From: Sphingomonas metalli
GTDB lineage: Bacteria > Pseudomonadota > Alphaproteobacteria > Sphingomonadales > Sphingomonadaceae
Length of the DNA: 64,000 bases
NCBI RefSeq assembly: GCF_014641735.1
Contig: NZ_BMIH01000001.1
Span: 769,001 to 833,000, forward strand
Direction: 5' to 3'
Every line of letters begins with the position of its first letter. The stretch's first letter is position 1. This document shows positions 35,226-46,627 of the stretch, piece by piece. Both the position numbers and the translations under genes were made by a program. The notes below the pieces were generated by a model. It saw nothing but the letters and a program-made list of their open reading frames with translations. It searched no databases and was not told where the DNA came from.

Positions 35226-35921
35226 TCAGGCCGGCATCAGCGTGAGGAAGATGTTGGCCGTCAGCCGGCCGCGGCGCGGATCCGACGAGAGCATCGTCGG
35301 GTCCGGGACGGTTCCGGAATGCAGCAGGCAGCTGCGATAGACGATGAGGCGGTTCACCGCGGCCTCGACATGCGCGATCTGCTCGAACCAGGGGGCGCCG
35401 TCGGCGACATAGCCCTCCGGTGCAGGCTCCGCGGCCCGCGCCGCCTCATACCGGGCGCGCCGGTTCCGATCGATCGTCTCGAACCCGGTGGCACGGTGGC
35501 GGTAGAAGGCGGTGCCGCCCGCCGAGCGGTCGCAGAGATAATGGAGGATCGCGAACTGCATCGGATCGACCGAATCGACATGGGGTGCGCGCTGGGGCGG
35601 GGCGAGCGCCTCCGGCGCGAGCGTCACCAGCGAAAAGGCGCCCTGGGCGCGAGCCGGTCGCGCGGCGCCCAGGCCGAAGGCTTCCGCGATCGGCCCGACC
35701 AGGACATCGACGATCGCTTCGATATAGGCATTGGGCAGGGCCGCCCGAAGGCCGGGATATCCGCCGGTCGGCTGGAAGGCGGGTGCATAGCCGGCTGCCG
35801 CGGCGAGCGCGACCAGCTCTTCCGGCGCGTCGAGCACGCCATCGGCCTGCAACAGCCGCTCCTGCTCGGCGCCGACCGAGAAGCCGCTCAGCCTGGCGCC
35901 TCTTGCGATGCCGAATGCCAC
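35226..35921 (-). CDS. DUF6445 family protein with 2-oxoglutarate-oxygenase-like motif
   Basis: This 231-aa protein matches the DUF6445 type found beside halogenase/SapC genes. The residues expected for a 2OG-Fe(II) oxygenase are visible: HxD in APHVDSVDP, a distal His in SCLLHSGTVP and an Arg in RRGRLTANIFL, with AILHYLCDRSAGGTAFYRH between them. The prediction of oxygenase chemistry is inference. The start is GTG at 35921 with GGGGAGAGGGG upstream. It is encoded on the same strand as the receptor, 224 bp upstream of it. Confidence 0.78.
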   Translation of the reverse strand: MAFGIARGARLSGFSVGAEQERLLQADGVLDAPEELVALAAAAGYAPAFQPTGGYPGLRAALPNAYIEAIVDVLVGPIAEAFGLGAARPARAQGAFSLVTLAPEALAPPQRAPHVDSVDPMQFAILHYLCDRSAGGTAFYRHRATGFETIDRNRRARYEAARAAEPAPEGYVADGAPWFEQIAHVEAAVNRLIVYRSCLLHSGTVPDPTMLSSDPRRGRLTANIFLTLMPA

Positions 35922-36106
35922 CCCGCCCCTCTCCCCTCATCGCCGTCCGCGCAACGGCATGGTGTCGCCAGCCGGCCTGCGGCGGCCTGTGCCCATCGCT
36001 GTGTCAAGGCAATTTGTCCGACGCTGTCAACCGTTCCGGGACGGCCGTCCCTCACCAAGTTTCCGCCCGGAGTGGACCAAAGCGGCCGAGCTTCGTACAT
36101 CGTCCT

Positions 36107-37129
36107 ATGGTCCAGTCTCATCGCCGCGCCACGATCGTTGATGTTGCCCGGCATGCGGGCGTCTCGACCAAGACCGTGTCGCGCGTGCTGAACGGCCAGC
36201 CGCACGTCACCGAAGACATCATCCGCAAGGTGAAGGATGCCGCGGCCGCGGTCGACTATCATCCCAACATGATGGCCCGGGCGCTGGTGCAGCGCCGATC
36301 GCATCTGATCGGCCTGGTCTACGAGAATCCCTCGCCCAGCTATGTGGTCGATTTGCAGAAGGGCGTGCTCGAGCGCCTGCGCGACGAGCATTACCGGCTC
36401 GTCGTGATTCCGATCGCCTCGATCTCGCAGCACGAGGCCGACGTCGTCGGGCTGCTCCGCTCCGCCGCGCTGGACGGCGTCGTCCTCGCGCCGCCCGCGT
36501 CGGACAGCGCCCGGATCATGCAGGATCTCACCACCGCCGGCATCCGCTTCGCCCGCATCGCCCCGACCCGGCTGATCGAGGCCGGTCCCAGCAACCTGAT
36601 CGACGACGTCTCCGCCGCCCGCGAGATCGCCGAGCACGTCATCCGTCTCGGCCACCGCGATATCGCGGTCATCAGCGGCGATCCGACCCACGCCTCCGCC
36701 GATGCGCGGATGCAGGGCTTCCGGCAGGCGTTCGCCGCCGCCGGCGTTCCCCTGCCCGCCCATCGCATCGCGACCGGCTACTACACCTATGAAAGCGGGC
36801 ACGCTGCCGCGCGTACGCTGCTCGCCCGGCGCGACCGGCCGACCGCGATCCTCGCGCAGAACGACGACATGGCGGTCGGCGCGCTAATCGCCACGCTGGA
36901 GAGCGGGCTGACCGTGCCCGGCGATCTGTCGATCACCGGCTTCGACGATTCGGAGGTCGCGCGGATCACATGGCCGGCGATCACCACCGTCCGCCAGCCG
37001 GTCTTCGACATGGCCGTCGCCGCTGCCGACATGGTCGTCGCCCAGCTCCAGGACACCGCCCCGCTCATGTGCCGCAGTCATCGGCACGAGCTGATCGTCC
37101 GCCAGTCGACCGGCCCCTGCCCGGCCTAA
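36107..37129 (+). CDS. LacI family transcriptional regulator
   Basis: This 340-aa regulator has the N-terminal LacI helix-turn-helix TIVDVARHAGVSTKTVSRVL and hinge helix ARALVQRRSHLIGL, followed by a periplasmic-binding-protein-like sugar sensor with FDDSEVARITWPAITTVRQP. It likely senses a galactoside-derived sugar and represses the surrounding locus. Candidate sites are CAATCGATTG and the TATACG-N4-CGTATA palindrome. The ATG at 36107 starts ten codons before the recognition helix; the ribosome site is weak. Confidence 0.9.
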   Translation: MVQSHRRATIVDVARHAGVSTKTVSRVLNGQPHVTEDIIRKVKDAAAAVDYHPNMMARALVQRRSHLIGLVYENPSPSYVVDLQKGVLERLRDEHYRLVVIPIASISQHEADVVGLLRSAALDGVVLAPPASDSARIMQDLTTAGIRFARIAPTRLIEAGPSNLIDDVSAAREIAEHVIRLGHRDIAVISGDPTHASADARMQGFRQAFAAAGVPLPAHRIATGYYTYESGHAAARTLLARRDRPTAILAQNDDMAVGALIATLESGLTVPGDLSITGFDDSEVARITWPAITTVRQPVFDMAVAAADMVVAQLQDTAPLMCRSHRHELIVRQSTGPCPA

Positions 37130-37184
37130 TCCTGGCGTCGAGCCCTCCGTTCCCGGGGTGGATGACCCGCCGCCGGGCGTCGCG

Positions 37185-40600
<3,416 letters not shown>

Positions 40601-42484
40601 ATGATGATGATTCGAGCATGGCGCGGCACGGCCGGGATCCTGATGGCGGCAGCTCTCGCGTCGCCTGCCATGGCGCAGAACGGTGCGACGCCGGCGGTGG
40701 CGACGCCGGCGGAACGGCCCGCGCACAGCTTCACCGTCAGCGGCACGGGCTTCCTGAAGGACGGCAAGCCGCATCAGGTCATTTCCGCCGAGATGCACTA
40801 TGTGCGCATCCCGCGCGCCTACTGGCGCGACCGCCTGCGCAAGGCGAAGGCGATGGGGCTGAACACCATCACCACCTACGCCTTCTGGAACGCGCACGAG
40901 CCGCGGCCGGGCGTGTACGACTTCACCGGCCAGCACGACCTCGCCGCCTTCCTCCGCGATGCGCAGGCCGAGGGGCTGGACGTGATCCTGCGCCCGGGCC
41001 CCTATGTGTGCGCCGAATGGGAGCTGGGCGGCTATCCCGCCTGGCTGCTCAAGGACCGCAAGCTCGTCCTCCGCTCGACCGACCCGGCCTATACGCAGGC
41101 CGTGGAGCGCTGGCTGGTGCGGCTGGGACAGGAAGTGAAGCCGCTGCTGCTGCGCAACGGCGGGCCGATCGTCGCGGTCCAACTGGAGAACGAATATGGC
41201 GCCTTCGGCAGCGATCGCGCCTATCTGGAGGGGCTGGAAGCGAGCTATCGCCGCGCGGGGCTGGCGGACGGGCTGCTCTTCACCTCCAACCAGGCGGGCG
41301 ACCTTGCCAAGGGATCGCTGCCGCATCTTCCCTCGGTGGTCAATTTCGGCTCGGGCGGCGCGCCCAATGCGGTCGCGAAGCTGGAGGCCTACCGGCCCGG
41401 CGGGCTGCGCATGGTCGGCGAATATTGGGCCGGCTGGTTCGACAAATGGGGCGAGGACCATCACGAGACCGACGGGCGGAAAGAGGCCGAAGAGCTCCGC
41501 TACATGCTGGCGCGCGGCTATTCGGTGTCGCTCTACATGTTCCACGGCGGCACCACCTTCGGCTGGATGAACGGGGCGGATTCGCACACCGGCACCGACT
41601 ATCATCCCGACACCACCAGCTATGACTATGACGCGCCGCTCGATGAGGGGGGCAATCCGCGCTACAAATACGCGCTGCTCGCCCAAGTGATCGCAGAGGC
41701 GACCGGCAAGCCCGCGGCGCCCGCGCCGGCCGTGACGCGGGCGGCCAGCTTCCCGGTCTCTCCCGTCCGGCGCAGCGCGTCGCTGTGGCGCAACCTGCCC
41801 GCGCCCGTGCGCGCGGAGCGGCCGATGACCTTCGAGGAGCTCGACCAGAATTACGGCTATGTCCTCTACCGGACCCCGCTCGCCGCGGGGCGCGGCGGGC
41901 GGCTCCTGCTCAAGGGAATGCACAGCTATGCGCAGGTCTATCTCGATCGCAAGCTGATCGGCACGCTCGACCGGAGGCTGGGGCAGGAGTCGATCGATCT
42001 GCCGCGCCCGGCGGGGCCGGCGACGCTCGACATCCTCGTCGAGAATACCGGCCGCGTGAACTATTCGCACGCGATCCGCACCGAGCAGACCGGCCTGACG
42101 GGCGAGGTCAGCCTGGACGGCGCGCCGCTGACCGGCTGGGCGATGTTCCGCCTGCCGATGGACGACCTGTCTTCGCTGAAGCTGACGCCCGAACCCTGTT
42201 CCGGCCCCTGCTTCTACGAGCTGGAGATGACGGTCGACCGGCCGGCCGACACCTGGCTCGACATGCGCGGCCTGCACAAGGGACAGCTGTGGCTCGGCCG
42301 GAAGAATCTCGGCCGCTTCTGGTCGATCGGTCCCGTCCACACGCTCTACGCGCCCGCACCCTGGCTGCAAAAGGGCGCCAACCGCCTCCTCGCCTTCGAC
42401 CTGACCGGCGACGCCACCGACCGGATCGCGACCGTAACCGGGCCGATCTGGGGGAAGGTGACGACGGAGCGGGAGGCGCAGTAG
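40601..42484 (+). CDS. GH35 family beta-galactosidase, exported
   Basis: This 627-aa enzyme has a signal peptide ending SPAMAQ. The GH35 TIM barrel shows FLKDGKPHQVISAEMHYVRIP, GPYVCAEWELGGYPAWLL, the acid/base glutamate in VQLENEYGAFG and the nucleophile glutamate in MVGEYWAGWFDKWG. C-terminal beta-sandwich domains carry the final WLDMRGLHKGQLWLGRKNLG. It releases beta-linked galactose from oligosaccharides in the periplasm. Three ATGs in a row occur at 40601-40609; the third (40607) is best spaced from AGAGG. It is divergent from GH2 and ends before a hairpin and tRNA-Gln. Confidence 0.92.
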   Translation: MMMIRAWRGTAGILMAAALASPAMAQNGATPAVATPAERPAHSFTVSGTGFLKDGKPHQVISAEMHYVRIPRAYWRDRLRKAKAMGLNTITTYAFWNAHEPRPGVYDFTGQHDLAAFLRDAQAEGLDVILRPGPYVCAEWELGGYPAWLLKDRKLVLRSTDPAYTQAVERWLVRLGQEVKPLLLRNGGPIVAVQLENEYGAFGSDRAYLEGLEASYRRAGLADGLLFTSNQAGDLAKGSLPHLPSVVNFGSGGAPNAVAKLEAYRPGGLRMVGEYWAGWFDKWGEDHHETDGRKEAEELRYMLARGYSVSLYMFHGGTTFGWMNGADSHTGTDYHPDTTSYDYDAPLDEGGNPRYKYALLAQVIAEATGKPAAPAPAVTRAASFPVSPVRRSASLWRNLPAPVRAERPMTFEELDQNYGYVLYRTPLAAGRGGRLLLKGMHSYAQVYLDRKLIGTLDRRLGQESIDLPRPAGPATLDILVENTGRVNYSHAIRTEQTGLTGEVSLDGAPLTGWAMFRLPMDDLSSLKLTPEPCSGPCFYELEMTVDRPADTWLDMRGLHKGQLWLGRKNLGRFWSIGPVHTLYAPAPWLQKGANRLLAFDLTGDATDRIATVTGPIWGKVTTEREAQ

Positions 42485-42498
42485 CGGGCGCGGGCGGC

Positions 42499-42522
42499 AC
42501 CCCCGGGGAACATGCCGGGGGT
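42499..42522. terminator. GC-rich hairpin between GH35 and tRNA-Gln
   Basis: ACCCCCGG (42499-42506) and CCGGGGGT (42515-42522) form an 8-bp stem with an 8-base loop, between the convergent ends of the GH35 gene and the tRNA. It probably acts in both directions; there is no long T run. Confidence 0.6.
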
Positions 42523-42532
42523 TCGCTGACAC

Positions 42533-42607
42533 TGGCTGGGGCGGCAGGATTCGAACCTGCGTATGACGGTACCAAAAACCGTTGCCTTACCGCTTGGCGA
42601 CGCCCCA
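42533..42607 (-). tRNA. tRNA-Gln (anticodon TTG), CCA encoded
   Basis: Read on the minus strand, the acceptor TGGGGCG pairs with CGCCCCA. The anticodon stem ACGGT/ACCGT encloses loop TTTTGGT with anticodon TTG. The T-arm is GCAGGTTCGAATCCTGC. The discriminator G is followed by encoded CCA (complement of 42533-42535). Confidence 0.95.
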
Positions 42608-42654
42608 GCAGAGGGCGGGGCCATATCGGGTGGCCCGCCCGGTTGCAACGGCGA

Positions 42655-43746
42655 TCAGTCGAGCCGGCGCAGCCAGCCGTGGCGGTCGGGCGCAGCGCCG
42701 CGCTGGATCGCGGTCAACGCGTCGTGGAGGCGCTGGGTGGTCTGCCCGGTGCCGCCGCTGCCGATGCTGAAATCGCCCTCCGCGTCGACCACGCGGCCGA
42801 CCGGGGTGACGACCGCGGCGGTGCCGCAGGCGAAGGCCTCGACCAGCCGCCCGCTCGCCGCGTCCGCGCGCCACTGGTCGATCGCATAGGGCTCCTCGCG
42901 CACCGTCAGGCCCGCGTCGCGCGCCAGCGCGATCAGCGAATCGCGGGTGATGCCGGGCAGGATCGTGCCGGTCAGCGGCGGCGTGACGAGCGATCCGTCG
43001 TCCATCACGAAGAACAGGTTCATGCCGCCCAGTTCCTCCACCCAGCGGCGCTCGACCGCGTCGAGGAAGACGACCTGATCGCATCCCTGCCCGATCGCCG
43101 CCTTCTGCGCGATCAGGCTGGCGGCATAGTTGCCGCCACACTTGGCGGCGCCGGTGCCGCCGGCGGCGGCGCGCGTATGCTCGCGGCTGACCCAGACGGC
43201 GATCGGCCGCATTCCGCCCTTCCAATAGGCGCCGACCGACGAGGCGATGACCATGTAGAGATATTCGGCCGCCGGCTTCACGCCCAGGAAGACCTCCGAC
43301 GCGAACATGAAGGGCCGCAGGTAGAGCGCGCCCTCGCCGCCCGGCACCCAGTCCCGATCGGCCGCGACGAGCCGCTCGATCGATTCGACGAACAGGGACT
43401 CGGGCAGTTCGGGCATCGCCAGCCGCCGCGCCGAATCCTGGAAGCGGCGCGCATTCGCGTCGGGCCGGAACAGCGCGGTCCCGCCATCGGCGAGGCGATA
43501 GGCCTTGAGCCCCTCGAAGATCTCCTGCGCATAGTGGAGCACCGACGAGGCCGGATCGACCGGCAGCGGCGCGCGCGCCGTGATATGCGCGTCGTGCCAG
43601 CCCTTCTCGTCCGAGAAGCGGATCACCGCCATGTGATCGGTGAAGACGCGGCCGAAGCCCGGATCGATCAGCCGCTTCGCCCGCTCCGCCGCGGCGACGG
43701 GCGCCTGATGGGCCTCATGGCGAAAGGAAAGCACGTCGGCAGACAT
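42655..43746 (-). CDS. ilvE: Branched-chain amino-acid aminotransferase
   Basis: This 363-aa PLP enzyme of fold type IV performs the last step of leucine, isoleucine and valine synthesis and the first of their breakdown. HYAQEIFEGLKAYR, LYLRPFMFASE, the lysine in GTGAAKCGGNYAASL and the VEAFACGTAAVVTPVG segment are characteristic of the longer eukaryote-like class. It sits beside tRNA-Gln and is divergent from a MarR regulator 64 bp away. Confidence 0.95.
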   Translation of the reverse strand: MSADVLSFRHEAHQAPVAAAERAKRLIDPGFGRVFTDHMAVIRFSDEKGWHDAHITARAPLPVDPASSVLHYAQEIFEGLKAYRLADGGTALFRPDANARRFQDSARRLAMPELPESLFVESIERLVAADRDWVPGGEGALYLRPFMFASEVFLGVKPAAEYLYMVIASSVGAYWKGGMRPIAVWVSREHTRAAAGGTGAAKCGGNYAASLIAQKAAIGQGCDQVVFLDAVERRWVEELGGMNLFFVMDDGSLVTPPLTGTILPGITRDSLIALARDAGLTVREEPYAIDQWRADAASGRLVEAFACGTAAVVTPVGRVVDAEGDFSIGSGGTGQTTQRLHDALTAIQRGAAPDRHGWLRRLD

Positions 43747-43810
43747 TTTCAGGCAATCTCATGTCGTGGCGGGTTGCGGACGCGTAGGGCGGCTGGTTAA
43801 ACCGGTCAAC

Positions 43811-44299
43811 ATGGCTGCCGCAGCACCTTCCACGCCCGCCCTCTTCCTCCGCGAGCCCGAATTGCGGCGCGGGATGGAGCTTCTCTATTTCGGCCACAGC
43901 CACATCACCCGGTCGACCGACCAGATGCTCGCGGCCAAGGGGCTGGGGCGTGCCCATCATCGCGCGCTCTATTTCGTCGCGCGCAAGCCCGACCTGACGG
44001 TGAGCGAGCTCCTGTCGCTGCTGGCGATCACCAAACAGTCGCTCGGCCGGGTGCTCAACGAGCTGACCGCGCGCGGGCTGGTCGAGGTGCGGCCGGGCGA
44101 GCGCGACCGTCGCCAGCGGCTGCTGCGCCTGACGCCGGAAGGCGCCGCGCTGGAGGCGGCCTTGTTCGACGAGATCCGCCAGCGCATGTCGGCCGCCTAT
44201 GTGGCCGCCGGCCCGGATGCGGTCGCGGGCTATTGGGCAGTCTTGGAGGGGATGATTCCCCAGTCGGAACGCTCGCAGGTCGTCTCGCTGCGCGACTGA
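43811..44299 (+). CDS. MarR family transcriptional regulator
   Basis: This 162-aa winged-helix protein has the recognition region VSELLSLLAITKQSLGRVLNELTARGLVEVRPGERDRRQRL, which is the classical MarR DNA-binding core and beta-wing (DRRQR). N- and C-terminal helices form the dimer interface. The ATG at 43811 is chosen over a GTG 45 bp upstream that would add a non-conserved leader. It is divergent from ilvE; PetP-like regulators occur in similar positions in other Alphaproteobacteria, but this is only a resemblance. Confidence 0.88.
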   Translation: MAAAAPSTPALFLREPELRRGMELLYFGHSHITRSTDQMLAAKGLGRAHHRALYFVARKPDLTVSELLSLLAITKQSLGRVLNELTARGLVEVRPGERDRRQRLLRLTPEGAALEAALFDEIRQRMSAAYVAAGPDAVAGYWAVLEGMIPQSERSQVVSLRD

Positions 44300-44318
44300 A
44301 GCCCGGGCGCCGCCAACG

Positions 44319-44347
44319 AAAAAGGGGCGCCCGACCAGACGCCCCTT
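44319..44347 (-). terminator. Rho-independent terminator for the channel-CsbD operon
   Basis: On the minus strand AAGGGGCG and CGCCCCTT form an 8-bp stem with a 10-base loop, followed by TTTTT (complement of 44319-44323). It lies 19 bp beyond the CsbD stop and also close after the convergent MarR stop. Confidence 0.82.
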
Positions 44348-44365
44348 CCGCTCCGCAGCGAAGGC

Positions 44366-44650
44366 TTATTTGCCGCGCAGCGTGTTGATCACCGCGATGC
44401 CGAGCACGCCGCCCAGCGCCGCGGCGGCGAAGGGCCGCTCGTGGATGAACTGGCGCGCATAGTCGATCACCGGGCGGATCGTGCCTTCGACCGCATCGCG
44501 GGCCTCGCCGAAGCCCTTCTGCACCTTGCCGTCGAGCTGGTCGGCCTTGCCCTCGCCCTGCAGCGATTTGTCGCCAAGCGCGGCGCCGAGACCTTCCTTC
44601 AGCTTGCCGCCGAGATCGGTGGTGGTGCCGGTGAGCGTATCGGTGTTCAT
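44366..44650 (-). CDS. CsbD family stress-response protein
   Basis: This 94-aa protein begins with a CsbD-like hydrophilic segment (DLGGKLKEGLGAALGDKSLQGEGKADQLDGKV) and adds a C-terminal hydrophobic helix (FAAAALGGVLGIAVINTL), resembling the membrane-anchored CsbD/DUF883-type proteins. CsbD proteins are induced by general stress; their biochemical role is unknown. Its ATG overlaps the stop of the upstream channel gene by ATGA, so the two are co-translated. A terminator follows. Confidence 0.87.
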   Translation of the reverse strand: MNTDTLTGTTTDLGGKLKEGLGAALGDKSLQGEGKADQLDGKVQKGFGEARDAVEGTIRPVIDYARQFIHERPFAAAALGGVLGIAVINTLRGK

Positions 44651-45993
44651 CGATAATCTCCTTCGTTGAAGGTGTCGGTGGAATGGATCACGGGCGAAAC
44701 GTCGCTGGCGCGCGTCGTATCCGTGGCCGGGGTGGTGGCGGCGGTCGCGTCGCGGTCGAGCAGCCTTGCCACCGCGCGGCGGGCCGGCTCGCGCCCGCCC
44801 AGCCCGAAGGCGAGGGCGAAGGCGACCGCGACCGCGCCGAGCAGCAGCCCGAACGCCATGGTGATGATGTCGTCGGCCAGGCCCATGAAGCGCAGGCCGA
44901 TGGCGGTGCCCAGGATGATGATCGCGATCCGTACCGCCGGCGCGGCGATGCGGGTGCCCGGCTGGCCGCTGCTCGCGATCGCCCGTCCGATCAGCCGGGC
45001 GATGACCACCGCGGCGAAGATGATGATCGCGCCGAACACCACCTGGCCGAACAGCGCCAGCACCTCGGCCATGATGCGCGAGCCATAGGCGAAATTGAGC
45101 TGGCGGAACGCCTCCATCAGGCCGAAGATCAGGATCGCGACGAAAACGCCGGTCCCCGCGACCTTCGACGGCGTGGCCGGCGTACCGGCCGCGCTCGCGG
45201 TCTGCTGCCAGATGCCGGTCGCCCCGATCGCCCGGTCGAACCCGGTGGTCGCGAGGAACTGGCTGAGCAGTCGCGCGGCGAAGCGGCCGATCGCATAGGC
45301 GACCGCGATGATCAGCCCTGCGGCAATGACGTGCGGGATCGCGTCGAGGATGATCCGCAGCATGGCGGTGGCCGGCTGCGAGATCGCGGCGATGTTGAGC
45401 GTGTCGAGCGCCGCGATCGCGACCGGGATGATGATCAGGGCGAAGACGATCGCGCCCAGGGTGCGCGACAGCATCGTCGGGTCGGCCGGGCTGTCGCCGC
45501 CGATCCGCGCCGAGAAGCGCTCGACATGGCTGGCGGTGACCACCGCCTCGACCGCCTTGCGCGCGACCTTGGCGAGGACATAGCCCAGGAAGAAGATCAG
45601 GCTGGCGCCGATGATGTGCGGCACCGCCTGGCCGAAGCCGCGCAGCATCTCGCCGAGCGGACCGGTCGCGCCGGCCAGCCCCAGCGGCTGGGTGGCGAGG
45701 AACAGCGCGATCAGCAGCACGACCCAATAGGCCGCGTCGCCCACCTGCGCGCCGATCGTGTCCGGATGGCGGGCGTCGAGCCCCGGCGCATTGGCATGGG
45801 CGGCCAGCGGCGTGCGGTTGACGAGCTTCGCCACGCCCCATTTGGCGCCGCGCGCGATCAGCCAGCCGATTCCGAGAATCACCAGCGCCGCGACGATCCG
45901 CGGCCCCCATTGCTCGACATAGAGGAGCAGCTGGCTCCCGAATTCGCGGGTGTTCGACACGACGGTGTCGCCCGCATAGGTCACGTCATCCAT
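44647..45993 (-). CDS. Mechanosensitive-channel-like membrane protein (conserved TM-helix family)
   Basis: This 448-aa protein carries repeated conserved TM-helix units: IVAALVILGIGWLIARGAKW, then HIIGASLIFFLGYVLAKVARK, then HVIAAGLIIAVAYAIGRFAAR, and a last set ending FGLGGREPARR. These repeats define a family annotated as mechanosensitive ion channels, though they lack the full MscS beta domain. A role in osmotic or envelope stress is likely. The start at 45993 follows AGGGACC; an ATG 51 bp upstream is less likely. It is coupled to CsbD. Confidence 0.82.
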   Translation of the reverse strand: MDDVTYAGDTVVSNTREFGSQLLLYVEQWGPRIVAALVILGIGWLIARGAKWGVAKLVNRTPLAAHANAPGLDARHPDTIGAQVGDAAYWVVLLIALFLATQPLGLAGATGPLGEMLRGFGQAVPHIIGASLIFFLGYVLAKVARKAVEAVVTASHVERFSARIGGDSPADPTMLSRTLGAIVFALIIIPVAIAALDTLNIAAISQPATAMLRIILDAIPHVIAAGLIIAVAYAIGRFAARLLSQFLATTGFDRAIGATGIWQQTASAAGTPATPSKVAGTGVFVAILIFGLMEAFRQLNFAYGSRIMAEVLALFGQVVFGAIIIFAAVVIARLIGRAIASSGQPGTRIAAPAVRIAIIILGTAIGLRFMGLADDIITMAFGLLLGAVAVAFALAFGLGGREPARRAVARLLDRDATAATTPATDTTRASDVSPVIHSTDTFNEGDYR

Positions 45994-46056
45994 GATCTGA
46001 TCTGGTCCCTGTTGGTAGATCGGGTGCGGCCGTCCGGGTCGCACCCGCGCGAATGT

Positions 46057-46407
46057 TCACAATGCGGGAGGCGTGCCGGTGATGATGCCGCAGCCCGCGG
46101 CCGCCTTGGCGACCTCGATCGGCACCTTGGGATCCTTGACCTGCCCGGCGACGCGGATGAAGTCGCTCGCGGTCAGCCGGCCGGGCGTCGTGTCGCCTTC
46201 GCGCGCCGCCCGGGCGGCGCGGCCGAGCTGCTGGAGCTGCCCGATGGACAGGTTCGCCTCCAGCCGATCGCCGACGCATTGCGACTGGTCCGGCTGGAAG
46301 CCATAGCCCTCGAGGGCGCCGGCGATCCGGGCCGAGGGGTTGACGCACCCGCTGGTGGCCGCACCGAGCATCAACGCCGCCATCGCGGCCACCTTACCAG
46401 TCGTCAC
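46057..46407 (-). CDS. Small predicted lipoprotein
   Basis: This 116-aa frame begins with GTG at 46407, preceded by AGGGAGA. It has a signal peptide with lipobox ATSGC, then a short soluble region with helices (LEANLSIGQLQQLGRAARAA) and one internal cysteine pair region (SQCVGD and AAGCGI). No known domain is recognised. It is encoded just before the channel gene on the same strand, 63 bp away, and may be co-expressed. Confidence 0.72.
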   Translation of the reverse strand: MTTGKVAAMAALMLGAATSGCVNPSARIAGALEGYGFQPDQSQCVGDRLEANLSIGQLQQLGRAARAAREGDTTPGRLTASDFIRVAGQVKDPKVPIEVAKAAAGCGIITGTPPAL

Positions 46408-46627
46408 TGCGCATCTCCCTGTTCGAGGAGACATGAACCCGTGGCGCAGCATGGATTTCCTGGTATTTTTGCACCAAAAAGCGCCGAACTTGCACTGTAT
46501 CCGACGGGATTTCGTGGTCGAGGACTTGCCGCTCGGCTGCACAGTCCCGGCGGATTGGCCGCAAATGTGCCGAGCGGCGTTGTTCCGGCGCGCCGACCTT
46601 TGGCGAGACCGACAAGAACAGGTGCCG

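Noticed and set aside
43811..44299. Naming the MarR regulator petP
   Set aside because: Only a general MarR core is visible; the partner petR is not in the window, so the specific name is not supported.
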